A stretch of 64,000 nucleotides of DNA from assembly GCA_021234155.1 (NCBI GenBank), contig JAJEKV010000027.1, positions 12,476,716-12,540,715 on the forward strand. The letters run 5' to 3'. The stretch is from Isoetes taiwanensis (lineage: Eukaryota; Streptophyta; Lycopodiopsida; Isoetales; Isoetaceae). A program made the position numbers and the translations under genes. Shown here one piece after another: positions 48,697-59,492 of this stretch. Within the stretch, counting starts at the first letter, position 1. Each line of letters opens with the position of its first letter. The notes under the pieces were generated by a model. The model saw nothing but the letters and a program-made list of their open reading frames with translations. It was not told the origin of the DNA and did not search any database.

Positions 48697-49576
48697 AAAT
48701 GATGTTGTCCGCAGCATCGTGGGTCTCCCCACCTTGGGGTCTTCCTAATCTGCAATCAACCTGATGCATACAATATACTACTATAATACTTACACATTTA
48801 TCAAGATTACCTTAAGGTAATATTTTTAAACGTTATTACGTCATTAACTTATGAAATAACTTATCGATTCGTAACATCATTAAACAAGTTACTCAATAGT
48901 TTACTTATCACGACAATTATGTTTATAAATATTTTAACATTTCATATCTATAATTATTGTTCGAGGTACTCTTCATTCCTTGCAACATATTCCAACAAAA
49001 TTTGTGTTGCAAGTCTTCGTAGCTCGACCTCCTTGCCCTCCGGAGCGCTCTATTGGCCTGCAGGTCGACACTACGTTAGTACCATTTTAATTATTAATAA
49101 AATTTTGGTTATATGGTGACCACCCCACCTATCTACATGGATGCATGGCTAATCTTCCGGCGTAGGAAGAGGGTTAATTTTCCATTATGGTCGTGGAGAC
49201 AGCGCCTATATGCCTATATGCCGCTCATGTCTACACCTTTAGTTGCCCAGCGTGGAGGATAGGTCCTTCCCGTATATGGGGCGTGAAGGCTAGATTCCTC
49301 CTATCAAAGCATATATGGGGCTAGAGGTGCTTTTCCTATCAATGCATTCCTCAATGACCTCCTTTCTCTCGAGGTCGTCTACTTCCGTGGGACAGAAGTA
49401 GACTTTCTAATCTACCTTCCACTCATCCAAGCGGAAACGCGGTCATGTCTACATTGACATTTCACCACGCCCTAGAGATCACCGTAGTGGTCTCATCATC
49501 GGTAACAACGTATGCAACCCATACCTAGCATAGGTTGCATGCGTAGATTAATCTTAATTACACACATAGAATTAAT
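48697..49576. other. non-coding 3' region of the second Ty3/gypsy element
   Basis: Lies between the pol end and the polypurine tract. No ORF of note. Confidence 0.6.
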
Positions 49577-52500
49577 CTACACAAATCGACATGCCTGAAC
49601 CGATTTCTTCGGAGATGACTTTGCCGTCCCATTGCTCCATAAACTGTGCTGCTTTACTAGAACTTTCTTAAGTACCCATGTCGCGTCTTCCACTGGCAAG
49701 TGTTTCCACTTGACCAAATATTGGAGAAACTCAGATCTCCTCGTTTTCTTGAAGGCTTTATCAAGAATCAATTCTGGAACTATTTCCAGCTGGTCCTCCA
49801 TCATTTCCAACAACGTTGGAGTGTCCAAGACTTCGTCTGGATTGGGGGTATGTTTCTTCAATAAACTCACGTGGAAGACCTTATGAATCTTTAGGTGTGC
49901 TGGCAAATCTAGCTTGTAGGATTGATTACCTACTCTCTTGACTATTCTGAAAGGTCCAGCCCACCTTGAGGCAAGCTTCTTGCAATTGCCGATACGGAGC
50001 TTCGCCTGCTTCACCTTGATCTTGAGCCATACATCATCTCCAACTTGGAACTCTCTGACTGTTCGATGCTTGTCGGTGATGCTCTTTTGTCGACTCCTTG
50101 CTGCCAGAAGATACCCTCGAACTTCTTCCACGAGCTGCTGCATGTCGGACAACATCTGCTGCGAAGCCTCTACTTTTGACACGGGATTGTGCCAAGTGTC
50201 TGGAGTTAGGCATTGATAGCCGTAATTGATCATAAACGGCGACATTTGGGATGATTCTTGCTTGGTGCTATTGTAGGCAAACTCCACCAAGTGAATAAAT
50301 TCTTCCCACATACCTTGCTTGTTCCAGACATAGTTCCGTAGCATGTCCTCCAGAATCCTGTTGGTCCGCTCTGTTTGGCCATCCGTCTGAGGATGATATG
50401 CCGTGCTCATGGATAGCTTCGTCTGAATTGTCGCAAAGAGGTCTTGCCAAAAGGCGCTCATGAATTTCGGATCCCTGTCGGAGATAATCTCCCTTGGCAT
50501 GCCATGAAGCCTGAAGATCTCTTTGGTGAAGAGCTTCGCTGTATCCATAGCAGTGTCTATGGTCCTGCAAGGCACAAAATGTGCCATCTTCGACAACTTG
50601 TCGACCACTACCATCAAAGCGTCCTTGGGAGTCCCGTGATGAAATCCATGCTGATGACCTCCCACTTGGCGTTTGGCACTGCTAATGGCTCCAATGCCCC
50701 TGGAATTCGAAGCTACTCTGCCTTCGTTTGCTGACATAGCTGACATTCCTTGATGTAGCGAGCTACCTACTTCTTCATTCGTGGCCAATAATAGCTGCTG
50801 CGCACTTTGAAATATGTCTTCATGAATCCCGCATGGCCAGCTATTGGACTGTTGTGCGTGTCGTGGAGGATCAATTTCCTTACACCTGATGATTCGGGTA
50901 CGCACAACTTGTTCTTATGATATAACAGGTTGCCTTCCTTCTTATAATGTTTGAAGGCTTCTCGCTCCTTATCTGTTCTAGCCTCCCTAGAGAGGCTTGC
51001 CCATACTTCCCTGAAATCCACATCCGTTGGCAAGGACTCTTCAATCTTCTTACCAAAGTCATTGGAGAGCGTCGAAATTGCATTGCAATGCACCTTGTCA
51101 GGGGATGCCTTGAAAGCGCATCCGCTACCACATTAAGCTTCCCCGGCTTGTAGACTATATCAAAGTCATACTCTTCAAGGAACTCCATCCACCTTCTCTG
51201 CCTCAGGTTAAGGTGTGGTTGCGTGAATACATACTGCAGGCTCTGATGGTCTGTATCCAATTGGAACTTCCTTCCCAAGAGATAGTGCCTCCAAATTCTT
51301 AATGCCCTGACAACGGCAAGCAATTCTTGATCATGCATTGGGTAGCGCGTTTCGGCGTCGTTCATCTTCCTGGAATCATATGCTACCACACGCTCTTCTT
51401 GCATGAGCACTGCACCTGTAGCTATCTTACTCGCATCTGTGGCTACAAGCTTATCTTTCTCTGGGTCTGGCAGGGTCAAGACAGGGGCGGTCGTCAGAGC
51501 CTCCTTCAACAATTCAAACCCCGCTTGGGCTTTCTTGTGCCAATGCTCTGCCCAATCTTTCACCTTCTCTGCCCTCGTCAAGTCTGTTAGCGGGGCCGCT
51601 ATCTTAGCAAAGTTCTTCACGAACTTCCTGTAGTACCCTGCTAGGCCGAGAAAACTTCTGACCTCATGCACATTCTTCGGCGCCGGCCACTGGATCACTG
51701 CTTCAATCTTGGCGGGGTCCGTCGAGATTCCTTCTACTGAGATCACATGACCTAGGTATTCCACCTTCTCCGTTGCAAAGTGGCACTTCGACAACTTGGC
51801 GTACAACTGGTGCCTCTTCAACTTCTCTAGCACTCTCCTTAAGTGTTGTACGTGCTCTTCAAGGGATCTGCTATACACCAAAATGTCGTCAAAGAACACA
51901 ATCACAAAGGTGTCTAAGAACTCCCTGAAGATGTCATTCATGAGCCTCATGAACGTTGCTGGGGCATTCGATAAGCCGAAAGGCATTACCGTGAATTCAT
52001 AGTGCCCATACCGCATTCTGAAGGCGGTTTTATGGATATCTTCTTCCTTAATCCGGATTTGGTGATAGCCTGACCTTAAGTCGATTTTGGAGAAGACCTT
52101 TGCCCCTTGGAGCTGATCCATCAAGTCGTCTGATCTTGGGAGCACATACTTGTTCTTAATGGTGTGCTTATTCAACTGCCTATAGTCTATGCACATCCTC
52201 AAGCTGCCATCCTTCTTCTTGACAAAAAGAATGGATGCTCCGAATGGTGAGACACTAGGTCTAATGAAGCCTAGGTCGAGTAACTCCTGCAATTGCTTCT
52301 TTAGCTCCGTCAACTCCTGCGTCGTCATTCTGTATGGAGCCTTGCTTGTCGGCTTCGTTCCCGGTTCGAGTGCTATCTCACACTCGACTCCCCTGTAAGG
52401 AGGGAGGTGCTCGATCTCATCTGGAAAGAGATCGTGGAACTCCGTGATCAATTTAGCTATTTGCTTCGGCAACTTGCTGAGCACCTTGTCTTCTTTGCTT

Positions 52501-52889
52501 TCTTCTGACTCCGGCTCTTCAATCTCAAGCTTGAAGATGTATGCCACCTGCTCGCTCTTGATGCACTTGAACAACCGCTTAGAAGACATACACTGCATGA
52601 TGGGAACAACTTCTTTACCTGTGATCTCGATGATCTTGCCGTCGGGCATTGGGAAGGTCACCTTCCGCTTTCCACAATCAATGATGGCCCCTGCTGGTCC
52701 AAGATACTCCATTCCTATGATCAAGTCGTACTTGCCAATGCCCATTACTTCTGCCCCCATCTGGATATTAATCCCTGGCAAGTCGATGTCGAAATTAATT
52801 CTCTTGCCTACCGCTTGCCTTACTGCTCCACTTGCTAAGACAACGGGCCTCGGCTTCGACTTCAGTGGTTTCAACTTCAACATTTCGAC
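49577..52889 (-). pseudogene. pol: pol of the second Ty3/gypsy element, broken
   Basis: Related to pol at 9641-12863. The frame 52883-50880 starts just after the protease active site and holds the reverse transcriptase ([10 protein letters not shown]) and RNase H ([13 protein letters not shown]). A frameshift near 51090 moves the linker and integrase zinc region to another frame. TAG stops at 50769-50767 and 50715-50713 both stand where the first element has CAG. A deletion near 50625 shifts the frame again. The integrase core then continues with [15 protein letters not shown], and a chromodomain follows ([15 protein letters not shown]). The gene cannot make a working product. It is separated from its own gag and protease by the hAT element. 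Confidence 0.9.
52882..52889. other. target site duplication ATTTCGAC, left copy
   Basis: Eight bases next to the left terminal repeat, repeated at 63349-63356. Eight is the hAT family length. Confidence 0.92.
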
Positions 52890-52902
52890 CAGGGATAGGT
52901 TC
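52890..52902 (+). repeat. hAT left terminal inverted repeat
   Basis: CAGGGATAGGTTC, perfect inverse of 63336-63348. Confidence 0.93.
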
Positions 52903-52984
52903 TGTACGTATGAAACTATTTTTTCAGACGTATAAAGTGCAAAAATACGTATTTTTGGGAAAAATACGTATTTTTTGTATTTAA

Positions 52985-53280
52985 TACTCGCCGGCCGGAA
53001 AAAAAAAGTTTCGCGTAAAGTTTAAACCTTCCGCTTTCGCGCCACGAACTTTCTTTCACGGTGGTTTAAGTCTAAGTTTTCGCTACGGCGAATCCCCTCG
53101 CCCGGCCGGCGTCGCTGCGAAAGCCTTAATGTTAAACTACGCGAAACTAGTTTTTTAGCGTTTAAAAGTTTCATAAAAGTTCGCTTTACGCCGAAACTTT
53201 TTGTTCAGCGTAAGCCATTCTTCACGTTTAAACTTACGCGAAGGGGCGGTTCGCGTAAGCGGGGCGTTTTTCTTCCACGC
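52985..53280. repeat. left subterminal repeats of the hAT element
   Basis: Dense copies of motifs such as TTTAAACTTACGCGAAG (53227-53243), its inverse TTCGCGTAAAGTTTAAAC (53010-53027) and GCGAAAC variants in both directions. The same motifs fill the right end. Such arrays are the usual binding sites for hAT transposase. Confidence 0.8.
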
Positions 53281-53288
53281 CGGGTTTC

Positions 53289-53296
53289 TATATATA
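53289..53296 (+). promoter_or_regulatory. TATA-like box before the cargo genes
   Basis: TATATATA just inside the subterminal repeats, facing the kinase-like gene. A good acceptor-like site (TTTTTTTTTCTCAG) lies near 54308-54321, so a 5' non-coding exon and an intron are plausible. Confidence 0.45.
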
Positions 53297-54398
53297 TTTC
53301 GAGGCGCGTTTACGTTATTTCTGCGCAGAACAAGGTAAACCACCTGCGCCCTGCTCCACAACCTGTGCCCCTTTGCCTTTTTTTTTTCATTTTCCCTTAG
53401 TTTTTAGCCAAACCTAGGTAGTTTTCTGTTGTTTTTTTAATTGTAGGTCTAGGGTTCCTCCATAGTGAGGCCCTTGCCTGTTGCCCCCCTCCATTGAGGG
53501 GCGTGACGATGGCGAGCGTCTCGACCTATGGTTGAATCGGACCGATTTTTTTAAGAAAAAAAAAAAAGAAAATAAAATGCAATAGAAATAAAGGAAAAAA
53601 AATAATGAAATAGAAATAAAAATAAGAAAAAAAAATTTGGTTGCCTACCCTTTCATCGACAACAGTAGTAGTTAGGGTAGAGAGTGATCCTTGGCTAGGT
53701 TAGAAGTTCGGAGTGATCCTTGGCTGAGGCAGTGACCCTTGCCTGGCGTGCCACATTTAATTGTGCCATGCCGATGGTGGGTGTCATTGCTGATGTTGAG
53801 GATTGCTAGGGTCAACCTCCCATTTAGATGTATAGCCCTCTCCTGCCGCTTGTTGGCTTCGGTCACGCGGTGCTAAAGGGTGGGTGTTGTACTCTTATGG
53901 AAGGTCAGTCAGAAGAATATTTAATGAGATATACCCTATTTTCTGACGGTGTTGTTGACGAAAGTCCATCACTAATATAGGGAGTGGCGTATATTTCATT
54001 AAATATTCGTGACTTCGATAGGTGGTCTTATGCAATATGTTGAGTTGAGTGCTGCCAACCTCTGCGAGGGAGTTTCCCAATGGAGTCAGTAGCTGGATCA
54101 GATCATAAGTTAAACTTGTGGAAGAGAATGAGAAAAATGCATTGCATATAACCGGAACTGTCAAACTCAGTAGATAAACTATAGAGTGCCTATAACCCTC
54201 AACTTGGAACTGAGTAGAGTGCCTAAAACTGTCAAGCTTGAAACTTAGTAGTTTACTAAAATCTTAATGAACCATTTCAAGGCTTATTAACATTCACTAA
54301 AGTCGGTTTTTTTTTTCTCAGACTCTTAGGTGTTGATGTTTGCTTTGCTTTCGGTTGGCATATATCGCTATCTATACACAGTTTCTTCTAAAGTTGCT
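53297..54398. other. hAT interior before the kinase-like gene; one hairpin
   Basis: No coding sequence that I can support. It contains A-rich runs near 53550-53640 and the hairpin at 53908-54013 listed separately. The short unit GAGTGATCCTTGGCT occurs twice near 53680-53725. Confidence 0.5.
53908..54013. repeat. hairpin upstream of the kinase-like gene
   Basis: Imperfect inverted arms of about 30 bp: the left arm carries AATATTTAATGAGATATAC and the right GTATATTTCATTAAATATT. The loop is about 40 bases. It resembles the hairpins at 58-59.6 kb in size only. Confidence 0.65.
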
Positions 54399-56069
54399 AT
54401 GAATCCACAAGAGTTAGACGGGCTTAGACTACAAGTAGCAGAGCCTCACATGAGCCCTAGAGAAGGACCTAGGGTAGAAGCAGAGCCCCACATCAATGTA
54501 GAGGCCGAGCCCTCTACTAAGATGCAAAGGAAAAGATCAAGACCCCAACAACCATGGTCCAACCTAAGACCTGCTTTAATGAATTGGCTTTGTGAGCGAA
54601 TCTGTGCTGCCACCCCATCTGAGTTAGAGTTGATTACCACAACAGAAGAAGGATGGCTAGACTTCCACTCAGGTCTCATGCGAGATGCTGAAAGAGCTTT
54701 TGGGCCTCGAATGATAGACCTAGAACCTGAAAAGATTGATTCTGAAAGGTATGCTTGGATAGATGGCAATGTATCCCGTACAACTGGAAACATGATACAT
54801 GCAGTAGCAAATCTAACTAGTCCGCTCTTGAGAGAGTCTTTGAAAGATAAGGCTGTGGAATGGAACACAGCTTGGACCAATCGAAAGCTTAGAAAGGAAA
54901 CCCATCAACCCCCCCACCTAGTTAAGAAAGTGTTGGCACAGACTATTAGAGCCAAGCGTCCTGGTGAAACTGATAAAGAGTGGGAAGCAAGAAAAAGGGC
55001 AGATGCCAAGACTATATGGTTTGCAATGGTGGATTACTCTCAAATAATCAACAAGACCAGAATTGGTTCAGGAACATATGGAACGGTATTCAAATGCAAT
55101 ATCCTGGGTTCTAGTTTTCTTAAAGACGAACCCTATTGTGTTAAATTTCAGAATGATGACGTGCGGTTAGGTACGGCCAGGCCTGATGTGATAGTAAAGG
55201 CCATGATGAAAAACATGAGGGAATCACAAATGCAAAGTTAGACACGGGTCTATCATACACGTGCATTGGCCGCATAACCGGGTTGGTAAGAACAGGGGTT
55301 GATATTTCCCTACTGGAATGGGGGTTCTTGTGCATCTCTTTTTGTGAATCATGGAGATAATGACTTTGCCAGGCATGCATTTAAGAGACTAGGGTATAAA
55401 CCTACTGTCGAGGTCGACGTCCATAAGCTTGAGCAACGAAAAAAGCAAGAGTTATATGTTGCTCAAAGAGTGGGTGATCTAACTATGTCATTTTTAAGCG
55501 GCTTGCTTAAGCTTCATAAAGAGCACCATTTACACATGGACTTGCACCCTGGCAATGTCTTGCTTCATTTTGAATTTGGGAAAGAGAGAGGCTGCACGGA
55601 CCCCCAGGCTGTTTATATTGGTATATGTGACTTGGGAGAAGAACGGTTAATAGGCGAGCCTGTGGAAGTGAAGCGGTGGGCATACAAAAACATGGATGCC
55701 GCTGCCAAAAAGGCAATTGAGAATGAAAGGCTTGCCTATCCTTACATGCACGATGATTTGTATTGGGGTCCAAACAAAGATGGAACGAAGACAGTGAATG
55801 CAAAGGTAGACTTTGACCTCTTAGGGGCAGCCTATTTTATTTATTACCTTGCTGATTTTGCACGCAAGCATTCTTTCTTGGAGACCATGGGTACCAATGA
55901 ACAAACCCAGAGGTTTCGAAACATGTGCGATTATTTGAAGCACTGTGCAGAATCCCCAATACGAGACAAGGCACGCAAGTTTGATCTGAACCAGCTCTTG
56001 AACACCATGCGGAGCACTTGGAATTGCTCTCCAACACATTGCACAAGACCCCAAACGGAATCAGATTGA
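54399..56069 (+). CDS. protein kinase-like gene carried by the hAT element (frameshifted)
   Basis: The likely start is MNPQELDG at 54399, though the frame is open from 54330. About 215 residues of unrecognised N-terminal sequence precede a kinase N-lobe: glycine loop RIGSGTYGTVFKC and YCVKFQN with the ATP-binding Lys. The frame ends at 55241. A second frame (about 55215-55330; TGLVRTGVDISLLEW) bridges to the third (55299-56069), which holds the catalytic loop HMDLHPGNVLL and the metal-binding DLG in place of DFG. So both lobes exist but two shifts separate them. These may be true damage or sequence error. HPGN in the catalytic loop recalls bacterial-like or atypical kinases, so the substrate could be protein or a small molecule. 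It lies on the strand opposite the transposase. Confidence 0.8.
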
Positions 56070-56446
56070 TTCCTCAAGTTGGGTCAGGCAGACGATGTCG
56101 ACCAAAATTGGACCAAGTCACGCTTTAGCGTGCCATTTATGAGTTTCTCTTGTACGCAACCAAAAAATATTGATTGAGCAATTGCGAAAAATACTCTAAT
56201 AAAACATCTTTGGCATTGCTATGTTTATTTTTTGTTGCACTTTTTTATTTTTATAATTTGTAAGTCATATTGAGTTGTTGTTTATTTCACGCAGTTAACG
56301 TAAAGCCTACTTGCTGGAATACTATTGCACAACTTGTCTAGTGCCATGCCAAAAAGAATGTCTGAACAACCAACGAGTTCGTCTCACGTAGGGAGAAGAT
56401 GTTGGTGAAACAGACATGAGGGCGACTTCGAGATGCCGATCCCATT
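56070..56446. other. spacer between cargo ORFs
   Basis: No clear coding sequence. The frame of the next ORF can be followed back to about 56420 (RDADPILRTPGEG), where a TGA blocks it. Confidence 0.4.
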
Positions 56447-56725
56447 TTGAGAACTCCGGGAGAAGGAGATGAGTTTGTATTCCCTTCCCTACCTACAGTG
56501 GCAGAGGTTAGGGCACAACAGATTCTGAGCAGCGAGGAACATGCTAGGATGAATGAGTGGCGTCGAAAAGAGTTGTTGAGGTTGAGGGCAATGGCGTGGT
56601 GGCCAAGAAACAAGGTGTCACAATTACGAGAGGTGCATGGAGTTGCATGTGACATGGGCCCAGTCACACCCCATGGAGCCGATTTTGACGATATCGAGGC
56701 CAATTTAGACGTCCAAACGGTTTGA
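56447..56725 (+). CDS. unknown cargo ORF
   Basis: About 92 residues from the first ATG, extendable upstream to about 56420. It is charged and probably helical (EEHARMNEWRRKELLRLRAMAWWPRN). I do not recognise it. It may be the first exon or a broken N-terminus of the coiled-coil ORF that follows 75 bases later. Confidence 0.5.
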   Translation: MRTPGEGDEFVFPSLPTVAEVRAQQILSSEEHARMNEWRRKELLRLRAMAWWPRNKVSQLREVHGVACDMGPVTPHGADFDDIEANLDVQTV

Positions 56726-56800
56726 CGACGACCGCCAAGCAGGAGAGCAGGTAAGTATAAGGCATATGACTACAAGATCCCTGCAGTCCGAGGTAGAGCT

Positions 56801-57292
56801 TTGGAGAGGTGGGTGCAAGTGAAAGGAACAATGATAAAAAACCACGAATTCAGTAAGACATTTGCCAAGCAAGTGTACTATGAGATTGTGAGAGGGGAGG
56901 TCGTAAATTATGCCAGTAGAAAGTGGAAACAAGGAAGTGGCAGTGGTAGCAGCAAGAGAGTGAAGGTTGCGGAGGATTCTCGAAAAGCCTTGGTGATGAG
57001 CCCGTGGACTATAACTTATTTGCTTCAAGATGCCATAAAACTTTTAGAGGTAGCGTCGGTTGAAGCAAAGAAAAAGGATGATGAGGTAGATTTGAAGGCT
57101 CAGTTAGAGAATGAAAGAAGTCGAAACCTCACTTTGTCAGAGGAAAATGTGCGCTTAAAAGATCGTGCAAATGCTCATGACAAGATGGCTGCAGAATTAC
57201 TAGACACAAAGAATCAGCTTGCAGCTTTGGGTAGGGAAAATACGGTGTTGAGAATAGACAATGACCATATGCGACAATATCAAGAGTTTTAG
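56801..57292 (+). CDS. coiled-coil cargo protein, unrecognised
   Basis: About 163 residues. The N-terminal part (WVQVKGTMIKNHEFSKTFAK, then YYEIVRGEVVNYA) may be a small DNA or protein-binding domain. A basic Gly/Ser linker (KQGSGSGSSKRVKV) is followed by a long C-terminal coiled coil (about residues 85-160) rich in Leu, Glu, Lys and Asn. The open frame extends a little upstream of the ATG (AYDYKIPAVRG). Function unknown. It lies between the kinase-like gene and the hairpin cluster, on the same strand as the kinase. Confidence 0.6.
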   Translation: MERWVQVKGTMIKNHEFSKTFAKQVYYEIVRGEVVNYASRKWKQGSGSGSSKRVKVAEDSRKALVMSPWTITYLLQDAIKLLEVASVEAKKKDDEVDLKAQLENERSRNLTLSEENVRLKDRANAHDKMAAELLDTKNQLAALGRENTVLRIDNDHMRQYQEF

Positions 57293-57514
57293 ATTCTGAT
57301 CCCCTTAGAGTCTCCAAGGAGTGGGTATTACATACCTCCCTCCCAATACCTATATGACAACAAGGGGATGATGTAAAGAACGAGACTTTAGATATTGTCA
57401 AGTATGTGCGGATAATCCGACCCAAGTTGGTTGGTATGCCTTAGGGTGTGGACATCGCCCCGCATTTGAGATGTTTGTTGGATTGGATGATGGGCGAGGG
57501 GTTCCGTCCATCAA

Positions 57515-57781
57515 ATGATGGATATATTATACCGTAGCGCCAAGATGCAATGCTCAACATGCAATCACGCATGCCTCCCTTGCCGCCTATGGTTGCTCGC
57601 GGGGAGGGATGGAATGCTTCATCAGTTCCAAACACAACGTGAAATGGACCTTTGGATGGGGGTAGAAGAACCGCGTGAAGGTGAAGAGGTACCAGACATT
57701 AATCAGTACCTACCCCCCGCTCCTGGGCCAGCAGGTGATAGTAGTGCGAATGTGGATGCAGACGATTACATTAACCCATGA
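57515..57781 (+). CDS. small cargo ORF with an acidic tail
   Basis: About 88 residues ending in an acidic, proline-rich stretch (EEPREGEEVPDINQYLPPAP). Four Cys lie near the start (CSTCNHACLPC). It is possibly a C-terminal exon of the preceding ORF. Not recognised. Confidence 0.4.
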   Translation: MMDILYRSAKMQCSTCNHACLPCRLWLLAGRDGMLHQFQTQREMDLWMGVEEPREGEEVPDINQYLPPAPGPAGDSSANVDADDYINP

Positions 57782-58019
57782 GCTACTCTACATTAATTTT
57801 TTTTGATATTTTTCCCTGAGATCTCAGATGCACATGAATGAACTAACGTTGACGAGGATTTTTTTGTCTAAATAACATTTTGGGGGTTGGGTTGCCGGCC
57901 GCATTGAGTTGTTTGTGTTGTAGTTAAGTAAAGTAAGTATGTTAGTGATTTTTGAACATCCTAATTAGGGACAGATGCCAATTAGGATTAGTGGACTTCC
58001 TAACTCGAGACTTCCAACT

Positions 58020-58152
58020 CGCTCACCCTGGCTTAGTCTCTTTCGTTTTCTGTTTTGTGTATCTAATTTGCCCCCTAGGATGACATCGCTCACTCAGGTG
58101 GCGAATTAGATACGCCAAGCAGGAAACTCGAAAAGGGAGTAAGCCAAGAGCG
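58020..58152. repeat. hairpin A (microRNA-precursor-like)
   Basis: Imperfect arms of about 50 bp around a loop of about 25. The left arm contains GGCTTAGTCTCTTTCGTTTT and TATCTAATTTGCC; the right arm contains GGCGAATTAGATA and GGGAGTAAGCC. The first of the cluster. Confidence 0.8.
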
Positions 58153-58231
58153 CATGGCAAACAATATAGACTTCTCGAAATTCTTGTTACCTCCTTTAGA
58201 TGTGGGTTCATTAGATGTTAGTGATTGATGA

Positions 58232-58363
58232 GTTCAAGCATCGAGACTTCCCCGTTTTTCTTTCCCCCCGGCTCTTTGGGCAATGTAGCTTAGTTTACAT
58301 GCTAAGTTCCATTGTCCAAAGACCCGGGGGAAAGCAAAGATTGGGACGTCTCGATGCCTGGAC
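58232..58363. repeat. hairpin B
   Basis: Arms of about 60 bp. The left arm carries CATCGAGACTTCCCC and CAATGTAGCTTAG; the right arm carries CTAAGTTCCATTG and GACGTCTCGATG. The loop is about 8 bases. Closely related to hairpin H. Confidence 0.88.
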
Positions 58364-58404
58364 CCAGGTCTTCGGGTTAATTGGATGTTAGTGACTGATG
58401 AGTT

Positions 58405-58480
58405 CAGGCATCGAGACTTCCCAATCTTTCTTTCCCCTCAAAGAGGGGTGAAAGCAAGGTTTGGGAAGTCTCGATGCTTG
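58405..58480. repeat. hairpin C (short, tight loop)
   Basis: Arms of about 35 bp, nearly perfect: CATCGAGACTTCCCAATCTT on the left and TTTGGGAAGTCTCGATG on the right, with a loop of 3-5 bases at CCCCTCAAAGAGGGG. The stem base is shared with B and H. Confidence 0.9.
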
Positions 58481-58596
58481 TATTCAGGTCTCTTTCATCC
58501 TGGCCTAGAGCGTGACTTTCTTGAATGGTTGTCAACTCACCAGGCTTGATATTGTTCGCTGCAAACAATATAGACTTCTCGAAATTCTTGTTACCT

Positions 58597-58733
58597 CCTC
58601 TAGAAAGAGCGGGCTTTGTTCTGACTCTCTTGTGTAGTCTCTCTGTGTCAATGTAGCTTAGTCACTTTGCTAGGTTATATTACACAAAGAGGCTCACAAT
58701 GGGAGTCGGAGCAAAAATCGTTCGTTCTAGAGG
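58597..58733. repeat. hairpin D
   Basis: Arms of about 60 bp from CCTCTAGAAAGAG to CGTTCTAGAGG. The loop-side sequence CAATGTAGCTTAG is shared with B and H, but the stem base differs. Confidence 0.85.
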
Positions 58734-58762
58734 TTGAACTTGCTATGACGTCAGAGGTGAGA

Positions 58763-58906
58763 GCGCACTCTAATTTCAAGCCAAAGTGGTGCCTGGGTGT
58801 TGTCCATCTATATAGCGGTTGTTAGGCACCAAATCATGGAACATCCTAACTCCTGCTATTGATGGAGAACCTTGAGCATCACTATGACTTCAAATTAGAG
58901 TACGCG
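58763..58906. repeat. hairpin E
   Basis: Left arm GCACTCTAATTTCAAG and right arm CTTCAAATTAGAGTACGC, with more imperfect pairing inward for about 55 bp in all. Confidence 0.75.
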
Positions 58907-59027
58907 TCCCCTTTGGCAAGGTGGTGGATTGTAGGTAACAAGGTTTTTGAGTACTCTATTTTTATTGTGGCAGCGGATGATATCAGCCTAGTGGTTGCTT
59001 GCGATTCTGTGGTTGCACGCCGATGGC

Positions 59028-59192
59028 ATGCCAAATCGCCATTTGGATGCCATCTGGACCTATAATTTGTACCTCCATTCCTTTGGGTGGCACATGCCAT
59101 GCAAACCCATTTGGGTATTCAGAGCATGTGCCACCCAGAGGAATAGAGTACAGATTATAGGTCCAGATAGCATTCAAATGGCGATTTGGCAT
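59028..59192. repeat. hairpin F, 69-70 bp arms
   Basis: The longest foldback here. Left arm 59028-59097 and right arm 59124-59192 differ at only several positions, around a 26-base loop. It begins ATGCCAAATCGCCATTTG and ends with CAAATGGCGATTTGGCAT. Confidence 0.92.
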
Positions 59193-59242
59193 ACCAAAGT
59201 TATTCCCGACTTGGGTACCGAAGTACCTTGTGAACCTTCTGA

Positions 59243-59372
59243 TGGATCAGATTCGTCCGGGCTGGTCCGAGGCTGTTTGGCCCCTTCGCATGCGTAGATT
59301 ACTTCTCATCAGCAAGATTCTGGCGCATGCGAAGAGGCAAGCAACAACGGAGGTCGAGACGGGTCTGATCCA
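59243..59372. repeat. hairpin G
   Basis: Left arm TGGATCAGATTCGTC to CTTCGCATGCG; right arm CGCATGCGAAG to GACGGGTCTGATCCA. Arms of about 50 bp, loop about 29. Confidence 0.85.
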
Positions 59373-59492
59373 CGGAAGGTTTTCAGGGCACTGCGGTTAC
59401 ACATGAAAGAAACATAGAAAGAACTATCATACATGAACCCAGGTCTTTGGGGGTAAGTTCGACATAAAATAAGATAGCTCAGTGATTGACGA

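Larger units (their letters stand above)
58157..58604 (+). repeat. direct repeat in the hairpin cluster (43 bp units)
   Basis: The unit beginning GCAAACAATATAGACTTCTC is found at 58157-58199 and again at 58561-58603, nearly identical. Each copy sits just before or between hairpins, which shows that hairpin-plus-spacer units were duplicated. Confidence 0.85.
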
